Below are positions 22,932 through 31,649 of a stretch of DNA of 34,577 nt, piece after piece. The notes under the pieces were generated by a model, which saw only the letters and a list, made by a program, of their open reading frames with translations, was not told the DNA's origin and did no database searches. The stretch's first letter is position 1, and every line of letters starts with the position of its first letter. Source of the DNA: an uncultured Bacteroidales bacterium (GTDB lineage Bacteria > Bacteroidota > Bacteroidia > Bacteroidales > UBA932); contig ONII01000020.1 of NCBI GenBank assembly GCA_900317845.1, forward strand, positions 1 to 34,577. The letters are read 5' to 3'. Position numbers and translations under genes: made by a program.

Positions 22932-23954
22932 ATGAAAAAAGCGCTTGTCTGGATAGGAGCCCTGATGGCTGTGCTGTTCTTCGTTTGGGGAGCGGTAGTG
23001 GCCTATCGGGTGTGGTACGACCGCAAAGTGCCCAATTTTTCGGGCGTGCAGCACGTCTATGTTTATCCGGACATGAGCCTGGAGGAGGTTGAGGATGGGA
23101 TTCTTGTCAGCGGCCAGGTGAAAAAACCGGCCAGTCTCAAGCGCGTATTCAAGGAGGTACAGGCCGTAAAACCCGGTCATTATCTGGTGGATTCCACCTG
23201 CACCAGCATGTATGTCAAGCGCATGCTGGAAAAAGGCTGGCAAACGCCCGTGAACCTGACCCTCTCCGGCAGCATCCGCCGGGAGGCAGACCTGGCTCGC
23301 AAAATTGCCGCCCAGATGATGGTGGATTCCGCCCAGGTGGCGTCCTTTGTGGGCTCCAACGATTCCCTCTCGCGCTATGGCGTCAAGCGAGCACACCTGT
23401 TTACGCTCATCATCCCGGATACCTATCAAATCCTGTGGACGGCGTCGGTCCCGGAAATTATGGACCGATTGGTGGAACAGCGCAATGCCTGGTGGACGGC
23501 GGAGCGCAAGGAAGCCGCCCGGCGGCAGGGGCTTACACCGGTGGAGGTGTCTGTCCTGGCTTCCATCGTGGACGGAGAAACCAAGTATGTTCCCGAACAG
23601 CCTGCCATTGCCGCTGTGTATCTGAACCGTCTCCGCACGGGCATGAAATTGCAGGCCGATCCTACCGTGGCGTTTTGCTTTGACTACAAACTCAACCGCG
23701 TGCTCAAGTCGCACCTGCTGGTAGACTCCCCGTACAATACCTACAAGTATATGGGGCTGCCTCCGGGGCCCATCTCCTGTCCGCCTAAAAGCTGCCTGGA
23801 GGCGGTGCTGCACCCGGACAGCCACAACTATATTTTCTTCTGCGCAGACCCTGCGTTCAACGGAACGCATCGCTTTGCCTCCTCGTATGCGGAACACCTG
23901 GCCAACGCCCGCGCGTTCCAGCGTGCCCTCACCGAACGTCAGCGTACTAAATAA
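22932..23954 (+). CDS. mltG: Endolytic peptidoglycan transglycosylase MltG
   Basis: The 340-residue inner-membrane protein has one N-terminal transmembrane helix (residues ~4-26) and a periplasmic YceG/MltG domain. The catalytic segment LASIVDGETKYVPEQP holds E216; E. coli has EKET here, so only the second Glu is kept, as in other Bacteroidota relatives as far as I recall. RLRTGMKLQADPTV, SPYNTYKYMGLPPGPI and HNYIFFCADPAFNGTHRFA are diagnostic. It cuts nascent glycan strands and is thought to set their length. Spacing to both neighbours is under 10 nt. Confidence 0.95.
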   Translation: MKKALVWIGALMAVLFFVWGAVVAYRVWYDRKVPNFSGVQHVYVYPDMSLEEVEDGILVSGQVKKPASLKRVFKEVQAVKPGHYLVDSTCTSMYVKRMLEKGWQTPVNLTLSGSIRREADLARKIAAQMMVDSAQVASFVGSNDSLSRYGVKRAHLFTLIIPDTYQILWTASVPEIMDRLVEQRNAWWTAERKEAARRQGLTPVEVSVLASIVDGETKYVPEQPAIAAVYLNRLRTGMKLQADPTVAFCFDYKLNRVLKSHLLVDSPYNTYKYMGLPPGPISCPPKSCLEAVLHPDSHNYIFFCADPAFNGTHRFASSYAEHLANARAFQRALTERQRTK

Positions 23955-23962
23955 TAGAACAG

Positions 23963-26068
23963 ATGAACAGCTCCACGGACATCGTCGCAAAGGCGCGGGA
24001 AGTGGCGGTGGCGGTCCTGAGGGACCAGACCCGCTACGACGGTTCGCCGTTTATCGGCCACCCGGACGCGGTGGCCCGTATCGTCCAGGAAGAAATTGGT
24101 CTTCCGGAAGAATGCATTGCCGCCGTTTACCTGCACGAGGCCAGCCGCATGGGCGGTTATGAGGTAAAGGCAGGGGAGTGGGGCGATGTCATCTGCAACC
24201 TGGTAGACGGCCTCAATAAGATTTCGACCGTTAAGCCCAAGGATACGCGGCTGGAGGCAGAGAATTACAAAAAGCTCATCATCCAGTACTCGCGGGATCC
24301 GCGCGTGACGGTCCTTAAGCTTGCCGACCGTCTGGAGGTGATGAGAAGTCTTCCCATGTTTCCCAAAAGCAACCGGGAGCAAAAAATCCTGGAAACCCTT
24401 ATGCTGTATATTCCGCTGGCGCACCAGCTGGGCCTGTACAACATGAAGCGGGAGATGGAAGACATTTACCTGAACTATGCCCAGCCGGAACAGTATCGGC
24501 TCATTACCAATAAGTTAAAGGCGGGGGAGAAGGACCGCGAAAAGCTGATGGCAGAGTTTATCGAGCCGCTCAAGCGCAAGCTCTCGGAGGCCGGCATTCA
24601 GTACAAACTGAAAATCCGCACCAAGGCCGCCTACTCCATCTGGCAAAAGATGGTGAAGCAAAAAGTGCCGTTCGAGGGTGTGTACGATGTTTTTGCCATC
24701 CGCTTTATCATCGACTGCGATCCGGAAGACCATAAGCAGGAGAAAGACCTTTGCTGGCAGGTGTACTCCTTCGTGACGGAAGAATACGAGCCGGATACCA
24801 AGCGCCTGAGGGACTGGGTCACCAATCCCAAGCCCAACGGCTACGAGAGCCTGCACATCACGGTCAAAAACCGCGACGGCGCGTACGTAGAAGTGCAAAT
24901 CCGCACCAAACGCATGGACGACGTAGCGGAGAACGGCTTCGCCAGCCACTGGTCCTACAAAGGCATCAAACGGGAAGAAAGCCTGGATACCTGGCTCAAG
25001 AGCGTCCGTTATGCCCTGGAGCACCCCGGCTCAGACAACCCGGAGGACCTTCCGCAGCCGCCGGACCAGGAAATCTTTGTGTTCACCCCCACCGGTGAGC
25101 TCCGTATCCTGAGTGCCGGTGCTACGGTGCTGGACTTCGCTTTTGGCATCCACACCAATATTGGCGCGCATTGCGTGGGCGCGCGCGTGAATGGCAAGGC
25201 GGTGAGCATTCGTGAAAAGCTGCACACCGGAGACGTAGTGGAAATCCAGACCAGCAAAAACCAGCATCCCGCACCGGACTGGATTAACTGGGTGGTTACG
25301 TCCAAGGCCCGCAGCAAAGTGAAGCAGGCCCTGGCCGCGCAGGAACTCTCCCGTGCGGCAGACGGTAAGGAAATCCTGGAGCGCCGCCTGAAGAACTGGA
25401 AGCTGGAACTTCCGGACGAAATGCTCACGGAACTGCGCAAAAAGCTGAACTATCCCACGCTCACGGGCTTCTATGCCGCTATCGGCAATGAGACGCTGGA
25501 CGTGAACCAGGTCAAGGACTATATCCTGGGTGAGGAAGCGCGCCATGCCGCGTCCGTAGAAGCGGCAGAGGCCGTCATGGCCCAGGCCAAACAGCGCCGC
25601 GCCAGTGAGGCCAAGGACGACATCCTGGTGCTCAATGCCAAAAACGTCAAAGGCCTGGATTACAAGATGTCCAAGTGCTGCAACCCGGTTTTCGGGGACG
25701 ATGTCTTTGGCTTTGTCACCCGCACGGACGGCATCAAGATTCACCGTATCACCTGTCCCAATGCCGCCAGGCTGCTGGAACTGTACCCTTACCGCATCCA
25801 AAAGGTGAAATGGGCGGACACCCCGTCCAGTGGCACCTTCCAGGTGGGGCTCAAGATGGTGGTGGATGAAGAAAGCGCCAGCGGTCGCATCCTGGAAACA
25901 GTGGGCCAGTTCAAGGCCAGCATCCGCAGCTTCACCGTTACGGACAACCCCCGCAACGGTACCTGGGAGATTGCCATGAAGCTCTCCGTCCCCTCCAATC
26001 TGGAACTGGACAAGGTTCTCTCCCAGCTCCGTACCTTGAAGCATGTCATCAAGGTGACAAGACAGTAG
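23963..26068 (+). CDS. RelA/SpoT-family (p)ppGpp synthetase with degenerate hydrolase domain
   Basis: The 701-residue long RSH protein has an HD domain (~20-170), a synthetase (~205-330), TGS (~370-435), a zinc-finger/RIS region with SKCCNPVFGDD, and a C-terminal ACT domain. The synthetase is intact: RTKAAYSIWQKM, D242, NPKPNGYESLH and EVQIRT. Its charge motif reads RLRD, close to the RxKD of bifunctional enzymes. The hydrolase motif HDxxED is H58-E-A-S-R-M, and the Asn of the ADRxxN motif is V126, so ppGpp hydrolysis is probably lost although H33 and D122 remain. It should be a stress-induced (p)ppGpp producer; a separate hydrolase must be elsewhere in the genome. Confidence 0.93.
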   Translation: MNSSTDIVAKAREVAVAVLRDQTRYDGSPFIGHPDAVARIVQEEIGLPEECIAAVYLHEASRMGGYEVKAGEWGDVICNLVDGLNKISTVKPKDTRLEAENYKKLIIQYSRDPRVTVLKLADRLEVMRSLPMFPKSNREQKILETLMLYIPLAHQLGLYNMKREMEDIYLNYAQPEQYRLITNKLKAGEKDREKLMAEFIEPLKRKLSEAGIQYKLKIRTKAAYSIWQKMVKQKVPFEGVYDVFAIRFIIDCDPEDHKQEKDLCWQVYSFVTEEYEPDTKRLRDWVTNPKPNGYESLHITVKNRDGAYVEVQIRTKRMDDVAENGFASHWSYKGIKREESLDTWLKSVRYALEHPGSDNPEDLPQPPDQEIFVFTPTGELRILSAGATVLDFAFGIHTNIGAHCVGARVNGKAVSIREKLHTGDVVEIQTSKNQHPAPDWINWVVTSKARSKVKQALAAQELSRAADGKEILERRLKNWKLELPDEMLTELRKKLNYPTLTGFYAAIGNETLDVNQVKDYILGEEARHAASVEAAEAVMAQAKQRRASEAKDDILVLNAKNVKGLDYKMSKCCNPVFGDDVFGFVTRTDGIKIHRITCPNAARLLELYPYRIQKVKWADTPSSGTFQVGLKMVVDEESASGRILETVGQFKASIRSFTVTDNPRNGTWEIAMKLSVPSNLELDKVLSQLRTLKHVIKVTRQ

Positions 26069-26116
26069 ATGCCCGGTCAAGCCGGGCATGACGTCATTGC
26101 CGGCTCGACCGGCAAT
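26069..26116. repeat. Twin-hairpin extragenic palindrome between relA/spoT-like gene and uvrB
   Basis: There are two perfect 8-bp stems with 5-nt loops: ATGCCCGG/CCGGGCAT (26069-26089) and ATTGCCGG/CCGGCAAT (26096-26116). They are joined by a TGACGTCA palindrome at 26089-26096. The unit fills the 50-bp space between two convergent stop codons. No T-runs are present. It resembles dispersed extragenic repeats and may also stop transcription from both sides. Confidence 0.8.
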
Positions 26117-26118
26117 CT

Positions 26119-28314
26119 CTACTCCTGCCAGACCTTCAGGTACTGCTGGAGGGCCCACATTTCGTCGCGATAACGGGCGGCTGCGGTAAAATCGAGCTCC
26201 GCGGCCGCTTTTTGCATCTTGCGCTTGGCTTCTTCCGCGGCTTTCTCCACCTGTTCGCGGGACATGGAACGGATCACCGGGTCTTGCAGCACTGCCGCCA
26301 GGTCGGCCGCAATGTAGCCGTCTACATAGGCCGATGTCCCTTCGCGCCTGGCGTCGTGCCCGAGGCCCACGCTCACATCGCCCTTTCCCAGTTCGGAGGC
26401 GCTGGGAACATATTCGGGGTCGGAAACGCTGTCTTTTGCGCTTACGTGGCCGGTGACGCTGTTTTGCAGCACCGGGTTCAGGAAGCCGCTCATGTGCGTG
26501 GTGTCGTCACCGGATTTCACCAGTTCGCTCATCAGGACGTTGGCGCGCACCTGTACCTGTTTGGGTGTGATGCCGTGCAACTTGTTGTATTCCTGCTGTT
26601 TGGCGCGGCGGCGTGCGGTTTCGCGGATGGTTTCCTCCATGCTGTCCGTGATGGTATCGGCATACATGATGACCAGACCGTTGATGTTGCGGGCGGCTCG
26701 GCCTGCGGTTTGCGTGAGCGCGCGTCCGCTACGCAGGAACCCTTCTTTATCGGCATCCAGGATGGCTACCAGGGATACCGTGGGGATGTCCAGGCCTTCG
26801 CGCAGGAGGTTTACGCCGATGAGCACGTCAAACAGGCCGTTCTTGAAGTCTTCAATGATTTCTACGCGCTCCGCCGTATCCACGTCCGAGTGGATGTAGC
26901 GGCAGCGGATGCCGGTTTTGGTGAAGTAGCTGTCTAGTTCCTCCGCCATGCGTTTGGTGAGGGTGGTTACCAGCACGCGCTCGTCCTTGGCGGCTCGCTG
27001 CTGAATTTCTTCCATGAGGTCGTCCACCTGGTTTTTGGTGGGTCGCACCTCGATAGGCGGGTCCAGGAGGCCGGTCGGGCGCACAATCTGCTCCACCACC
27101 AGGCCCTCGGACTTGGCCAGTTCGTAGTCTGCCGGGGTGGCGCTCACATACACCGTCTGGCCGGTTACGGCCTCAAATTCTTCAAAGGTGAGGGGGCGGT
27201 TGTCGCTGGCGGCGGGAAGGCGGAAGCCGTATTCCACCAGCGTCTCCTTGCGGGAATGGTCCCCGCCGTACATGGCACGGATCTGGGGGAGGGTGACGTG
27301 GCTCTCGTCGATGAACACCAGGAAATCGTCCGGAAAATAATCGATTAAGGTAAAGGGACGCTGGCCGGGTTTGCGGCCGTCGAAGTAGCGGGAGTAGTTT
27401 TCTACGCCGGGGCAGTAGCCCATCTCCTTGATCATCTCAATATCGTATTCCACGCGCTGCTTCAGGCGCTTGGCTTCCAGGAACTTGCCCACGGATTCAA
27501 AGTATTCCACCTGCTTTACCAAGTCTTCCTGGATCTGGCTCACGGCCTTGGCTCCCTTTTCCTTGGAAGTGACAAAGTTCTTGGCCGGATAGAGGTCAAT
27601 CTTGTCCATTTCCTCAAAAACGGCCCCGCTCACCGGGTCGATGAGCGCAATGCGGTCAACCTCGTCCCCGAAAAATTCGATGCGGGCAGCATAATCGGCG
27701 CCGCCCAAATATATATCTATGGTGTCCCCGCGCACGCGAAAGGAGCCGCGCTTGAAATCGGTCTCCGTGCGGTAGTACAGCGCATCTACGATTCTATATA
27801 GCAGGCGCGTCATGGACATTTGTTCGCCCTTTCGCACCGTCACCGTCTGGTCGTGGAAGTCGTCCGGGTTGCCTATGCCATACAGGCAGCTTACGGATGA
27901 TATGACAATGACATCCCGCCGGCCGCTCATCAGGGCCGATGCGGCACTGACGCGAAGCTCGTCAATTTTGTCGTTGATGCTCAGGTCTTTTTCTATATAA
28001 GTATCGGTCACGGGAATATAGGCCTCCGGCTGATAATAATCATAATAGGAGACGAAGTACTCTACGGCATTCTCCGGGAAGAAAGCTTTGAATTCGCCGT
28101 ACAGTTGGGCTGCGAGGGTTTTGTTATGGCTCAGGATCAGGGCCGGACGCTGAAGCCGCTGAATGACGTTGGCCATGGTAAAGGTTTTGCCGGAGCCGGT
28201 TACGCCCAGCAGCGTAACATCCTGTACGCCTTCCTTTAAAGCGTCGCACAATTGGTCGATGGCGGCCGGCTGGTCTCCGGACGGAAGGTAGTCTGAATGC
28301 AGTTTGAAGTTCAT
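26119..28314 (-). CDS. uvrB: UvrABC excision nuclease subunit B
   Basis: The 731-residue UvrB, the damage-verification helicase of nucleotide excision repair, has Walker [16 protein letters not shown] (near residue 40), the beta-hairpin [21 protein letters not shown], and the helicase motif QTAGRAARN. The C-terminal UVR motif, which contacts UvrC, occupies about the last 40 residues. It is some 50 residues longer than usual: the linker between the core (ending HGITPKQ) and the UVR motif is expanded and rich in Ser, Asp and Gly. It starts at ATG 28314 behind a clear -7 box. Confidence 0.97.
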   Translation of the reverse strand: MNFKLHSDYLPSGDQPAAIDQLCDALKEGVQDVTLLGVTGSGKTFTMANVIQRLQRPALILSHNKTLAAQLYGEFKAFFPENAVEYFVSYYDYYQPEAYIPVTDTYIEKDLSINDKIDELRVSAASALMSGRRDVIVISSVSCLYGIGNPDDFHDQTVTVRKGEQMSMTRLLYRIVDALYYRTETDFKRGSFRVRGDTIDIYLGGADYAARIEFFGDEVDRIALIDPVSGAVFEEMDKIDLYPAKNFVTSKEKGAKAVSQIQEDLVKQVEYFESVGKFLEAKRLKQRVEYDIEMIKEMGYCPGVENYSRYFDGRKPGQRPFTLIDYFPDDFLVFIDESHVTLPQIRAMYGGDHSRKETLVEYGFRLPAASDNRPLTFEEFEAVTGQTVYVSATPADYELAKSEGLVVEQIVRPTGLLDPPIEVRPTKNQVDDLMEEIQQRAAKDERVLVTTLTKRMAEELDSYFTKTGIRCRYIHSDVDTAERVEIIEDFKNGLFDVLIGVNLLREGLDIPTVSLVAILDADKEGFLRSGRALTQTAGRAARNINGLVIMYADTITDSMEETIRETARRRAKQQEYNKLHGITPKQVQVRANVLMSELVKSGDDTTHMSGFLNPVLQNSVTGHVSAKDSVSDPEYVPSASELGKGDVSVGLGHDARREGTSAYVDGYIAADLAAVLQDPVIRSMSREQVEKAAEEAKRKMQKAAAELDFTAAARYRDEMWALQQYLKVWQE

Positions 28315-28330
28315 AAAATAGCTTATGATG

Positions 28331-28338
28331 CAAAGATA
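28331..28338 (-). promoter_or_regulatory. Bacteroidota -7 box for uvrB
   Basis: Minus-strand TATCTTTG, full TAnnTTTG match, 16 nt before the uvrB ATG. Confidence 0.65.
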
Positions 28339-28377
28339 CGCTGTTTATATAAAAAATTAAAAAAGTTGTGCAAAATT

Positions 28378-28407
28378 TTGTTGGCTAGAAAAAAATACCT
28401 AAATTTG
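28378..28407 (+). promoter_or_regulatory. Consensus Bacteroidota promoter for the ompA-like gene
   Basis: TTG at 28378-28380, a 19-nt spacer and TAAATTTG at 28400-28407. A leader of about 58 nt follows, with a small CCCT/AGGG stem and an AT-rich stretch before the ATG, as expected for a strongly expressed membrane protein. Confidence 0.8.
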
Positions 28408-28469
28408 CATCGACAATCCCCTAGAGGGACTGGCAAAGAAAGGAAATAATTAATTTCTAATATTGTATT

Positions 28470-29699
28470 ATGAAAGGTATCAAAATCTTCGGAGCTCTTG
28501 CCATTGCAAGCCTCCTGTTCTCCGCTAACGCTTTTGCGCAGGAGAATCACAACCGTGACGAAAACGGTAAGATTGTTCATGGTCCTTATGAGACCAATCA
28601 TGCTGGTGACAACATGTTCATCGGTATTGGTGCTGGTATCAACGGTGTCATTGGCCCCATCAGTAACCCTAAGCAGTGGGGGCACATCGGCCTCGCCGCT
28701 GATCTCAACTTCGGTAAGTGGTTCACTCCTACCATCGGTATCCGTCTGGGTTATCATGGTCTTTGGAACAACGCCAATGTTGATTTCGTTACTCCTCAGA
28801 TAGCTAAGGGCACCGATTTCGGTTTCCACTATCTGCACGGAGACTTCATGTGGAACATCTCCCACACCATCGCCGGCTACAACGAGCTCCGCTTCTGGAA
28901 CTTCGTTCCGTATGTTACCATGGGTGTTCTGGATGTTACCAGTGGTCGCAATCCCATCGCAAAGAATACCAAGCACAACTTCGAGTATGCCGCTGGTGCA
29001 GGTCTCCTCAATGTCCTTCGCCTGGGCAAGCGTATCAACCTTACAATTGACCTGAAGGCTCTTGTTGGCAAAGCACACGCTTACTCCAACAACGCTGGCC
29101 GTTTCATCCTCTATCCTTCCGCTACCCTCGGTATGCAGGTGAACCTTGGCAAGACCAACTGGGATCGTCACAGCACTATCACTCCTGTCGTAATCCCTGT
29201 TCCTTTCACCACCGAGCAGTACAATGCCCTCAAGGACAAAGTGGCCGCTCTCGAGAAAGAGAACGCTCAGCTCAAAGACAAAGTGGCTGCCCTCGAAAAC
29301 GAGCTTGCTCCTTATCGCAACCTCCAGAACGGTCAGACCTACCTGTACGAGAACGGTACCTTCACCGCTGTTGACGTGAAGCCCAATGCTCCTATAACCC
29401 TCTACTTCGACTGCGGTTCCGCTAAGCTCAGCGCCCGTGAGAAGGCTCACCTGGAGTATTTCGCCCAGAACGTTGTTAACGGTGACACCAAACTCGCTGT
29501 CAACGGCTACGCCGACAAGCAGACCGGTTCCGCCAAGCGCAACCAGCAGCTCTCCGAGCAGCGTGCCAAGGCCGTTGTGGATCTCCTCAAGGCCGCCGGT
29601 GCCAACGAGGCCAACATCGAGTGCGCTGGTCACGGTGCAGATGTTCAGCTCTTCGACGGTGCTCAGAAGAACCGCGTTGTTACGATCGAGGTTAAGTAA
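28470..29699 (+). CDS. OmpA-family outer-membrane protein
   Basis: The 409-residue protein has a signal peptide ending SANAFAQ (residues ~1-24), a beta-barrel-like N-terminal domain (~40-235), a short coiled coil in which LKDKVAALE occurs twice (~250-275), and a C-terminal OmpA peptidoglycan-binding domain (~305-409) with ITLYFDCGSAKLS, NGYADKQTGSAKRN and LSEQRAKAV. It should anchor the outer membrane to the wall. Codon choice is T- and C-ended and clearly different from most neighbours, a sign of very high expression. A consensus promoter and strong terminator make it a single-gene unit. Confidence 0.95.
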   Translation: MKGIKIFGALAIASLLFSANAFAQENHNRDENGKIVHGPYETNHAGDNMFIGIGAGINGVIGPISNPKQWGHIGLAADLNFGKWFTPTIGIRLGYHGLWNNANVDFVTPQIAKGTDFGFHYLHGDFMWNISHTIAGYNELRFWNFVPYVTMGVLDVTSGRNPIAKNTKHNFEYAAGAGLLNVLRLGKRINLTIDLKALVGKAHAYSNNAGRFILYPSATLGMQVNLGKTNWDRHSTITPVVIPVPFTTEQYNALKDKVAALEKENAQLKDKVAALENELAPYRNLQNGQTYLYENGTFTAVDVKPNAPITLYFDCGSAKLSAREKAHLEYFAQNVVNGDTKLAVNGYADKQTGSAKRNQQLSEQRAKAVVDLLKAAGANEANIECAGHGADVQLFDGAQKNRVVTIEVK

Positions 29700-29723
29700 G
29701 TTTAACTTACGTACCAATTCTAA

Positions 29724-29754
29724 GGGACATTCCTTCGGGGATGTCTCTTTTTTT
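29724..29754 (+). terminator. Intrinsic terminator of the ompA-like gene
   Basis: GGGACATTCC pairs with GGGATGTCTC (two wobble pairs) around a TTCG loop, followed by seven T's. Confidence 0.88.
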
Positions 29755-29756
29755 AT

Positions 29757-29764
29757 TACCTTTG
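29757..29764 (+). promoter_or_regulatory. Bacteroidota -7 box for the HAD-aguB operon
   Basis: TACCTTTG, full TAnnTTTG match, begins 2 nt after the T-run of the upstream terminator and lies 20 nt before the ATG at 29785. Confidence 0.65.
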
Positions 29765-29784
29765 CACCGATAAATGGACAAGAT

Positions 29785-30624
29785 ATGAGACGCAAACCCA
29801 TCATCGGCTTAATCTATGACTTCGATGGCACCTTGTCTCCCGGTAACATGCAGGAGTTCGGGTTCATTCAGGCTATCGGGCAAACGCCGGAAGAATTCTG
29901 GGCCAAGAGCGACGGTATCGCCATCGGCCAGGATGCTTCCAATATTCTGGCCTATATGAAACTGATGCACGACGAAGCCAAGAAGAATCATATCCGGCTC
30001 ACGCGCAGCGGCTTCCATCGTTTCGGGGCCGATATCAAGCTGTACGACGGCGTGCGGGAGTGGTTCAACAATGTGAACGAATACGGAAAGCAACACGGAG
30101 TTATTATCGAGCATTATATCAATTCTTCCGGCCTTACAGAAATCATCGAGGGCTCTCCCATCGCCAAGTATTTCAAGCACATTTTTGCCGGGAGTTATAT
30201 CTACGACGAGAAAGGGGAGGCGGAATGGCCCGGCATCGCTGTGGACTACACCGCAAAAACGCAGTATCTGTTCAAAATCCAGAAGGGCATTTTCTCTTCC
30301 CGGGACGCCCAGCATGTGAATGAATCCATGGCCGACGACGCCAAACGACTGCCCTTCACCAACATGATTTATTTTGGCGATGGAGATACGGACGTGCCTT
30401 CCATGAAACTGGTGAACATGTTCGGGGGCAATGCCATCGCGGTGTTCGACCCCAGCCGTCCGGCCAAGAAAGCAACGGCGCAGAAGCTGCTCCGGCAGGG
30501 CCGCGTGAATTTCATTACACCGGCCAGCTACACCAAAGATTCCCGTACCTTCCGCCTGGTGTGCGCGATCATAGACAAGATTAAGGCCGACAGTGAATTA
30601 AGACAATTTAGCCGATACAAATAA
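29785..30624 (+). CDS. HAD-superfamily phosphatase (phosphoserine-phosphatase-like)
   Basis: The 279-residue protein has HAD motif I YDFDGTLS (nucleophile D12, D14), motif II within INSSGLTEIIEG, and motif III/IV FGDGDTDVPSM near residues 197-207, with a Lys in the preceding and following segments. It should dephosphorylate a small molecule in the cytoplasm; the target is unknown. The frame is open far upstream into ompA, but ATG at 29785 directly precedes motif I and follows the promoter. It overlaps aguB by one base in TAATG, so a link to polyamine synthesis is possible but unproved. Confidence 0.9.
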   Translation: MRRKPIIGLIYDFDGTLSPGNMQEFGFIQAIGQTPEEFWAKSDGIAIGQDASNILAYMKLMHDEAKKNHIRLTRSGFHRFGADIKLYDGVREWFNNVNEYGKQHGVIIEHYINSSGLTEIIEGSPIAKYFKHIFAGSYIYDEKGEAEWPGIAVDYTAKTQYLFKIQKGIFSSRDAQHVNESMADDAKRLPFTNMIYFGDGDTDVPSMKLVNMFGGNAIAVFDPSRPAKKATAQKLLRQGRVNFITPASYTKDSRTFRLVCAIIDKIKADSELRQFSRYK

Positions 30625-31508
30625 TGAGAAAACTGAAGATAGGCATGGTGCAGCAGTCCTGCACCGCCAATATCCCCGAGAATATGGCCCGTTTGCAGCA
30701 GCACATACGTGAAGCCGCTGCGCAGGGTGCCCAGTTGGTGGTGCTGCAGGAACTGCACAACAGTCTGTACTTCTGCCAGGAGGAAAACGCCAAGCTGTGC
30801 GACCTGGCGGAGCCCATCCCCGGGCCGTCCACGGAGTCCTACGGCAAGCTGGCCAAGGAACTGGGCATTGTGCTGGTGCTTTCGCTGTTTGAGCGCCGTA
30901 CGGCCGGCATTTATCACAATACCGCCGTGGTCCTGGAGGCAGACGGCAGCATTGCCGGCACCTACCGCAAGATGCACATCCCGGACGATCCTCTCTTTTA
31001 CGAGAAGTTCTATTTTACGCCCGGAGACCTGGGTTTCCGGCCCATCAAAACGTCGGTGGGTACGTTGGGCGTGCTGGTGTGCTGGGACCAGTGGTATCCG
31101 GAAGCGGCCCGCGCCATGGCCCTGAACGGGGCGGAACTGCTCATTTATCCTACAGCTATCGGCGGCGTGCCCACGGACCCGGACTGGGAGCAGGCGCAGC
31201 AGCGCCAGGCCTGGCAGCTGGTCCAGCGCGGCCACAGCGTGGCCAATGGCTTGCCGGTAATTACGGTGAACCGTACGGGCGTGGAGCCGGATCCCACCGG
31301 CCACTCTACCGGAATCGACTTCTGGGGGCATTCTTTTGCTACGGGTGCGCAAGGGGAACTCCTGACGGAGTTCGAAAAGGCAGAAGAAGGCGTGCGCGTC
31401 GTTGAGATAGACATGGACCAGTGCGAATATGTCCGCCGCGGCTGGCCCTTCCTCCGGGATCGCCGCATCGACGCCTACGACATTCTCCTACAACGCTACG
31501 GGAAGTAG
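30624..31508 (+). CDS. aguB: N-carbamoylputrescine amidase
   Basis: The 294-residue carbon-nitrogen hydrolase of the nitrilase family has the catalytic triad E43 (VVLQELHN), K116 (YRKMHIPDD) and C153 (VLVCWDQWYPE). NSLYFCQ and the GHSTGIDFWGHSF segment match N-carbamoylputrescine amidases, which make putrescine from the AguA product. The neighbouring agmatine deiminase gene strengthens this call. Its TAG stop lies inside the left terminal repeat of the element at 31505-31649. Confidence 0.95.
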   Translation: MRKLKIGMVQQSCTANIPENMARLQQHIREAAAQGAQLVVLQELHNSLYFCQEENAKLCDLAEPIPGPSTESYGKLAKELGIVLVLSLFERRTAGIYHNTAVVLEADGSIAGTYRKMHIPDDPLFYEKFYFTPGDLGFRPIKTSVGTLGVLVCWDQWYPEAARAMALNGAELLIYPTAIGGVPTDPDWEQAQQRQAWQLVQRGHSVANGLPVITVNRTGVEPDPTGHSTGIDFWGHSFATGAQGELLTEFEKAEEGVRVVEIDMDQCEYVRRGWPFLRDRRIDAYDILLQRYGK

Positions 31509-31649
31509 GTTTGGGAAGGCTATGCCTTCACAACCGTCGCTTCGCGACCCCTCCCAAAAGCAACGCTCTTCGAGCGGCTGTGGGCCCCTCCCTCTTACAC
31601 GGCCGAGGGTGGCCATGGGTTTTTGAAGGCATAGCCTTCCCAAACCTAC
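31505..31649. mobile_element. 145-bp MITE-like element with 26-bp perfect terminal inverted repeats
   Basis: The end repeats 31505-31530 and 31624-31649 are exact reverse complements over 26 bp, and each contains its own small palindrome GAAGGCATAGCCTTC. The 93-bp interior has two tight hairpins (GTCGC/GCGAC and GCTC/GAGC) and no gene. The outermost bases GTAG on each side provide the TAG stop of aguB (plus strand) and of aguA (minus strand), so the element exactly spans two convergent stops. It has no transposase. It could be a non-autonomous element or a dispersed terminator-type repeat. Confidence 0.8.

Noticed and set aside
28323-29804. 493-residue minus-strand open frame opposite the ompA-like gene
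   Set aside because: Codon bias in the real gene removes antisense stops. The plus strand has promoter, signal peptide, OmpA domain and terminator.
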